A stretch of DNA of 8,592 bases, taken from Rikenellaceae bacterium (lineage in GTDB: Bacteria > Bacteroidota > Bacteroidia > Bacteroidales > Rikenellaceae). This document shows, in pieces, positions 5,302 through 8,592 of this stretch. The stretch spans positions 410 to 9,001 of the forward strand of contig JAJQAW010000208.1 in the NCBI GenBank assembly GCA_021203585.1. Reading direction: 5' to 3'. The notes beneath the pieces were generated by a model that worked only from the letters and a program-made list of their open reading frames with translations, was not told the origin of the DNA and searched no databases. A program made the position numbers and the translations under genes. How positions within the stretch are numbered: the stretch's first letter is position 1; the number at the start of each line of letters is the position of its first letter.

Positions 5302-7080
5302 CTATTTTTTTCGGGGTTTCCGGCGGATCTTCGAGCCGGAGACCGGCCTGGGAGGGGTCCCGGGCGAGAAAAAGTAACTCTTCTGCCTCCGTTTCTCATC
5401 CTGTGCACGGGCTACGTACAAGGGCTGTCCGGTGTAGGGATCGATCCCGGTGGCGAACATCACCGAAGAAAGGGTCATCGGAGTGGGCGTAAAATCCTGC
5501 ACCGGTTCCAGGCGAATATTTAACCGACGGGTTTCCCTGGCCAACCACTTCATATGATCTTCCGTGCATCCGGGATGACTGGAGATGAAATAGGGGACCA
5601 ACTGGTAGTTTACCCCCTCTTCTTCACAGATTTCCCGAAAGGATTCTTGCAATTGACGATACCATTCGAACGAAGGTTTCCGCATAAGCCTGAGCACACT
5701 TTCTTCGGTATGCTCCGGGGCCACCTTCAACCGCCCGCTGACGTGGTGCCGGATCACTTCCCGCAGGTAGAAACGATCCGCCTGGCGCATGAACAGATCG
5801 TACCGGATCCCACTGCCGATAAAGGCCCGTTTTACGCCCTTGATACTCCGAACTTTTCGGTAAAGATCGATCAACGGAGCATGATCGCAACGGAGGTTTT
5901 TGCAAGGTTTCGGATCAATACAGGAGGGCCGTACACAATTTCGACAAAGCTCCCGGTTCATACCCGACATCCGGTACATATTGGCTGAAGGCCCACCCAA
6001 ATCGGTCAGAACGCCCTTAAAATTATCCATCCGCGTGAGTGCCTCCACCTCCCGCAGAACCGATTGCGGAGAGCGGCTGGAAATAAACTTTCCCTGGTGA
6101 GCCGAGATCGTACAGAAACTGCATCCTCCGAAACAACCCCGATGCAGATTGACTGAAAATTTGATCATTTCATACGCCGGAATGGCCCCCTTGCCCCGAT
6201 ACCGGGGATGCGGTAACCGGGTAAAAGGCAGCGCATAAGTGCGGTCCAGTTGTTTTTCGGTCATCGGCGGATAAGGAGGATTGACCACCACCGTCCGGTC
6301 TCCATACCCTTCGATCAGTGTTTGGGGCTCCAAGCGATTGGACTGGGTTTCGATCCGCACAAAATTTTCGGCAAATTTCAGGGGATCCCTCACGCATTCC
6401 TCGTAGACGTGCAGGCGGCAGGCACCGTCGGAAATCCGCGCCGCATAAGCGGCATCCGCAATGAAAGCCACCTGAGGAAGGTTTCGTAGTAATTTCAGGT
6501 TGAATCCATTGTGCATAGCCCGGGCGATTTCCACCATGCCGATATCCCCCATTCCATAACTCAATAAATCCGCGCCGCTGTCGATCAGCACCGACGGCTT
6601 GATCGTATCGCTCCAGTAGTCGTAGTGGGTCAGCCGCCGCAGGGAGGCTTCGATCCCTCCCAGCACTACCGGTACTTCCGGATAGAGTTCTTTGAGAATC
6701 CGGGTGTATACGGTTACCGCATAATCGGGCCGGAATCCGGCTTGATTGCCCGGTGTATACGCATCATCGCTGCGCAGGCGCAGGTTGGCGGTATAACGGT
6801 TGACCATCGAATCCATGTTGCCGGCCGAAACTCCGAAAAACAACCGGGGTCGACCCAGCTTTTTGAAATCCCGGTGATCGTCCCGCCAATTGGGTTGAGG
6901 CACGATGCCGACGCGGTATCCGGCCGCCTCCAGTATCCGCCCGATGACCGCCGTACCGAAGGAGGGATGATCCACATACGCATCCCCGGTAAAAAGAATA
7001 ATATCCAGTTGATCCCAGCCGCGGGACTGAACTTCTTTGGCCGAGGCAGGCAACCAATCGGTGGTGAATTTCGGATTCAT
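5302..7080 (-). CDS. YgiQ family radical SAM protein
   Basis: This 592-residue cytoplasmic protein belongs to the YgiQ family (UPF0313), radical SAM enzymes of unknown reaction. The N-terminal part (about 1-280) has the family's DIILFTGDAYVDHPSFG (26-42), GVSAGNMDSMVNRYT (83-97) and VLGGIEASLRRLTHYDYW (139-156). The radical SAM signature CFGGCSFC gives Cys316, Cys320 and Cys323, which would bind a [4Fe-4S] cluster and SAM. A second Cys group (Cys379, 382, 387, 393, 398, then DH) is normal for YgiQ. RLKVAPEHTEE (450-460) and LEPVQDFTPTPMT (525-537) are also family stretches; the tail is basic. Length suits Bacteroidota members; E. coli YgiQ is longer. The ATG at 7080 was preferred over an ORF extension to 7329, because MNPKFTTDWLPAS is where the family begins and a promoter box sits just before it. 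The stop is 46 bases before the SGNH ATG, so read-through into the acylation genes is plausible. Confidence 0.93.
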   Translation of the reverse strand: MNPKFTTDWLPASAKEVQSRGWDQLDIILFTGDAYVDHPSFGTAVIGRILEAAGYRVGIVPQPNWRDDHRDFKKLGRPRLFFGVSAGNMDSMVNRYTANLRLRSDDAYTPGNQAGFRPDYAVTVYTRILKELYPEVPVVLGGIEASLRRLTHYDYWSDTIKPSVLIDSGADLLSYGMGDIGMVEIARAMHNGFNLKLLRNLPQVAFIADAAYAARISDGACRLHVYEECVRDPLKFAENFVRIETQSNRLEPQTLIEGYGDRTVVVNPPYPPMTEKQLDRTYALPFTRLPHPRYRGKGAIPAYEMIKFSVNLHRGCFGGCSFCTISAHQGKFISSRSPQSVLREVEALTRMDNFKGVLTDLGGPSANMYRMSGMNRELCRNCVRPSCIDPKPCKNLRCDHAPLIDLYRKVRSIKGVKRAFIGSGIRYDLFMRQADRFYLREVIRHHVSGRLKVAPEHTEESVLRLMRKPSFEWYRQLQESFREICEEEGVNYQLVPYFISSHPGCTEDHMKWLARETRRLNIRLEPVQDFTPTPMTLSSVMFATGIDPYTGQPLYVARAQDEKRRQKSYFFSPGTPPRPVSGSKIRRKPRKK

Positions 7081-7084
7081 GGTG

Positions 7085-7092
7085 CAAAGGTA
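7085..7092 (-). promoter_or_regulatory. Candidate -7 box for ygiQ, implying a near-leaderless mRNA
   Basis: On the minus strand TACCTTTG fits TAnnTTTG and is followed by CACC and then the ATG at 7080. If the box works at the usual distance, transcription would start at or within a few bases of the start codon, giving a leaderless or nearly leaderless message. The -33 region has only a TTTA (7111-7114) 18 bases away, a partial match. Confidence 0.5.
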
Positions 7093-7222
7093 ATGATTTT
7101 GATTGCGCGGTAAAGCCATTCCAAGCTGTTCCGCCCGGAAAGGGCACGTTTTTAGTATTCCCGATACGGGCCTTGTTCCAAGCCTGCGGAGTGTCGGATT
7201 AACGGACTTTTGCCGGTAAAAG

Positions 7223-7253
7223 TTCGCGGCTAAGGAAATAATGCCTATTTTTG
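7223..7253 (+). promoter_or_regulatory. Candidate promoter for mutS2
   Basis: TATTTTTG (7246-7253) matches the -7 consensus TAnnTTTG; 19 bases upstream is TTCG (7223-7226), a three-of-four match to TTTG. The ATG at 7273 is 19 bases after the box, which gives a leader of about 15 bases with no Shine-Dalgarno sequence. With the ygiQ box, the 192 bases from 7081 to 7272 form a divergent promoter region; I saw no convincing operator in it. Confidence 0.5.
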
Positions 7254-7272
7254 TGGTCCGAAAAACAGAAAA

Positions 7273-8592
7273 ATGATATATCCGACTGATTTTGAATCCA
7301 AAATAGGGTTCGACCGGATTCGCCGCCAAACCGAACGGCTGTGCGTTAGTTCACGGGCCCGTGAACTACTGGCCGCTACAGCCTTCAGCTCCTCTTTTCG
7401 GGAGGTGGAAACCGCGTTGGTCCGTTGCCAGGAGATGCGGAACATCCTCTTGATGGAAGAGGATTTCCCGCAAAACCACTTCGTGGACGTTCATGGGGTA
7501 TTGCACCGGGTGGAGATAGCCGGCGCCTACCTGCTCCCGGAGGATTTGGTAGTAATCCGTCGGGCCCTGACCGGTATCGGCGAATTGCTCTCTTTTTTTC
7601 ACCGCAAGGAGGAGGGTAAATACCCCCGGCTGACGGAGCTGCTGGAGGGTGTGGAAGCTTTCCCGGATCTGGCGCGCCGCATCGATGCGATCGTAGACCG
7701 TTTCGGCAAAGTCCGAGACAACGCTTCTCCCGAGTTGCAAGCGATCCGCCGAGCCATCGGCGACCGCGAAGGACAGGTCTCCAAATTATTTAATCGCATC
7801 CTGCGGGAGGGCCAGAGCGCCGGCTTCGTCGATTCGGACGCCACGCTATCCGTACGGGACGGACGGACGGTAATCCCGGTTTCTGCGGCCAATAAACGGA
7901 AAATCAACGGTTTTATCCACGACCAGTCCGCCACCGGAAAGACCTTTTACGTCGAACCGATCGAAGTGGTCGAATTGAACAACGAGATCAAAGAACTGGG
8001 ATATAACGAAAAAAGAGAAATCGTCCGGATACTGGCGGGATTTACGGATGATCTTCGCCCGGTTACTCCGGAAATTCGGGCTTCCGGAGAATTCCTGGCT
8101 ACGATCGATTTCATTCGGGCCAAAGCCAAATGGGCGCTGGAAAACGATTGCGTGAAGCCGATTCTCCATGACGCTCCGCAAATCGGCTTCCGGAACGCCC
8201 GACATCCGCTGCTCAAACAAACCCTCGACAAAGAGGGGAAACCGGTGGTACCGTTGAATCTGACCCTGACCCGCGATACCCACATGCTGGTGGTGTCGGG
8301 TCCAAATGCCGGCGGAAAATCCGTTGTATTGAAAACCGTGGGGCTGCTTCAATATATGCTGCAAAACGGTTTTCTGATCCCTGCTTCTGAAAATTCCGAA
8401 ACCGGTCTGTTCAACAGCCTATTTCTGGATATGGGAGACGAACAATCCATCGATAATGATCTGAGTACCTACAGCTCACACCTGCTCAATATGAAGCGGA
8501 TGGTGCAGAAAGCAGGCCGCCATTCCCTGTTGCTAATCGACGAATTTGGCACGGGGACGGAGCCTGTTATCGGAGGTGCCATTGCCGAGGCC
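7273..8592 (+). CDS. mutS2: MutS2 family ATPase/endonuclease, N-terminal part (runs off the right edge)
   Basis: The visible 440 codons read without interruption from the ATG at 7273 to the window end. The protein belongs to the MutS2 branch of MutS ATPases: it lacks the MutS mismatch-recognition domain and starts with the coiled core/lever region. That region contains the MutS2-typical GFIHDQSATGKTFYVEP (213-229) and FRNARHPLL (about 307-315). Walker A GPNAGGKS is at 343-350 (Lys349), and Walker B plus signature LLLIDEFGTGTEP at 419-431 has Asp423 and Glu424. STYSSHLLNMK (about 398-408) is the conserved segment between them. Family proteins are about 780-830 residues, so the C-terminal part with the Smr nuclease domain should lie outside. 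MutS2 proteins are linked to suppression of homologous recombination and, in Bacillus subtilis, to splitting collided ribosomes. It is divergent from ygiQ, with its own promoter candidate. Which of these roles applies here is unknown. Confidence 0.95.
   Translation, partial: MIYPTDFESKIGFDRIRRQTERLCVSSRARELLAATAFSSSFREVETALVRCQEMRNILLMEEDFPQNHFVDVHGVLHRVEIAGAYLLPEDLVVIRRALTGIGELLSFFHRKEEGKYPRLTELLEGVEAFPDLARRIDAIVDRFGKVRDNASPELQAIRRAIGDREGQVSKLFNRILREGQSAGFVDSDATLSVRDGRTVIPVSAANKRKINGFIHDQSATGKTFYVEPIEVVELNNEIKELGYNEKREIVRILAGFTDDLRPVTPEIRASGEFLATIDFIRAKAKWALENDCVKPILHDAPQIGFRNARHPLLKQTLDKEGKPVVPLNLTLTRDTHMLVVSGPNAGGKSVVLKTVGLLQYMLQNGFLIPASENSETGLFNSLFLDMGDEQSIDNDLSTYSSHLLNMKRMVQKAGRHSLLLIDEFGTGTEPVIGGAIAEA

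Noticed and set aside
5256..5408. Upstream extension of the first SGNH protein to an ATG at 5408
   Set aside because: It would overlap the end of ygiQ by about 107 bases and add an Arg/Pro-rich stretch before the membrane anchor; codon use there fits the ygiQ frame instead.
5884..5945. Second cysteine cluster of YgiQ (Cys379-Cys398) as a novel metal site
   Set aside because: Cysteines followed by a DH pair at this place are a regular feature of YgiQ proteins, so this is not special to this window.
7133..7153. GCCC-GGAAA-GGGC hairpin followed by T5, resembling a terminator
   Set aside because: The stem is only four pairs, three bases separate it from the T-run, and it lies between divergent genes where no plus-strand transcript should end.
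7119..7183. Repeated TTCCAAGC (7119-7126 and 7176-7183) and CCCGATACGGG in the ygiQ-mutS2 gap, possible operator
   Set aside because: The eight-base direct repeat and the short palindrome are within what chance gives in this sequence, and neither overlaps a promoter box convincingly.
7846..8364. Minus-strand open frames of 112 and 172 codons in the mutS2 region
   Set aside because: They are antisense to an uninterrupted MutS2 reading frame with Walker motifs.

Overview
The window looks like chromosomal DNA from a Bacteroidota bacterium, most likely order Bacteroidales. The GC-rich codon use (many CGG/CGC arginine codons) would suit an Alistipes/Rikenellaceae-type genome, but that narrower placement is a guess. 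The evidence for Bacteroidota is repeated TAnnTTTG-type -7 promoter boxes close upstream of start codons, little sign of Shine-Dalgarno sequences, a DUF3467 protein, and protein families typical of the phylum. No mobile element, CRISPR array, tRNA or rRNA was seen.

Layout. Positions 1-275 (minus) hold the 5' part of lpxK (lipid A 4'-kinase), which runs off the left edge. A 129-base divergent promoter region separates it from a small DUF3467 gene (405-731, plus). That gene is followed by about 170 bases with no convincing gene and then a clear intrinsic terminator (904-927). Next comes a minus-strand block read from 7080 down to 948: a YgiQ-family radical SAM protein, two tandem SGNH-fold membrane-anchored proteins, and an MBOAT O-acyltransferase. 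From 7273 on the plus strand, divergent from ygiQ, mutS2 begins and runs off the right edge. It contains intact Walker A and B motifs.

How the genes work together. The most interesting unit is the MBOAT plus two SGNH proteins. The three genes are tightly coupled: a 4-base ATGA overlap between the SGNH genes and a 47-base overlap into the MBOAT gene. An MBOAT with extracytoplasmic SGNH partners is the logic of AlgI/AlgJ/AlgX (alginate) and PatA/PatB (peptidoglycan) O-acetylation. I infer that this cassette O-acylates a cell-envelope glycan; the substrate is not visible in the sequence. ygiQ may be co-transcribed with the cassette but is probably functionally unrelated. A good -7 box lies just before a possible GTG start of the first SGNH gene, so the cassette may also have its own promoter. 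lpxK, DUF3467 and mutS2 look like ordinary housekeeping neighbours.
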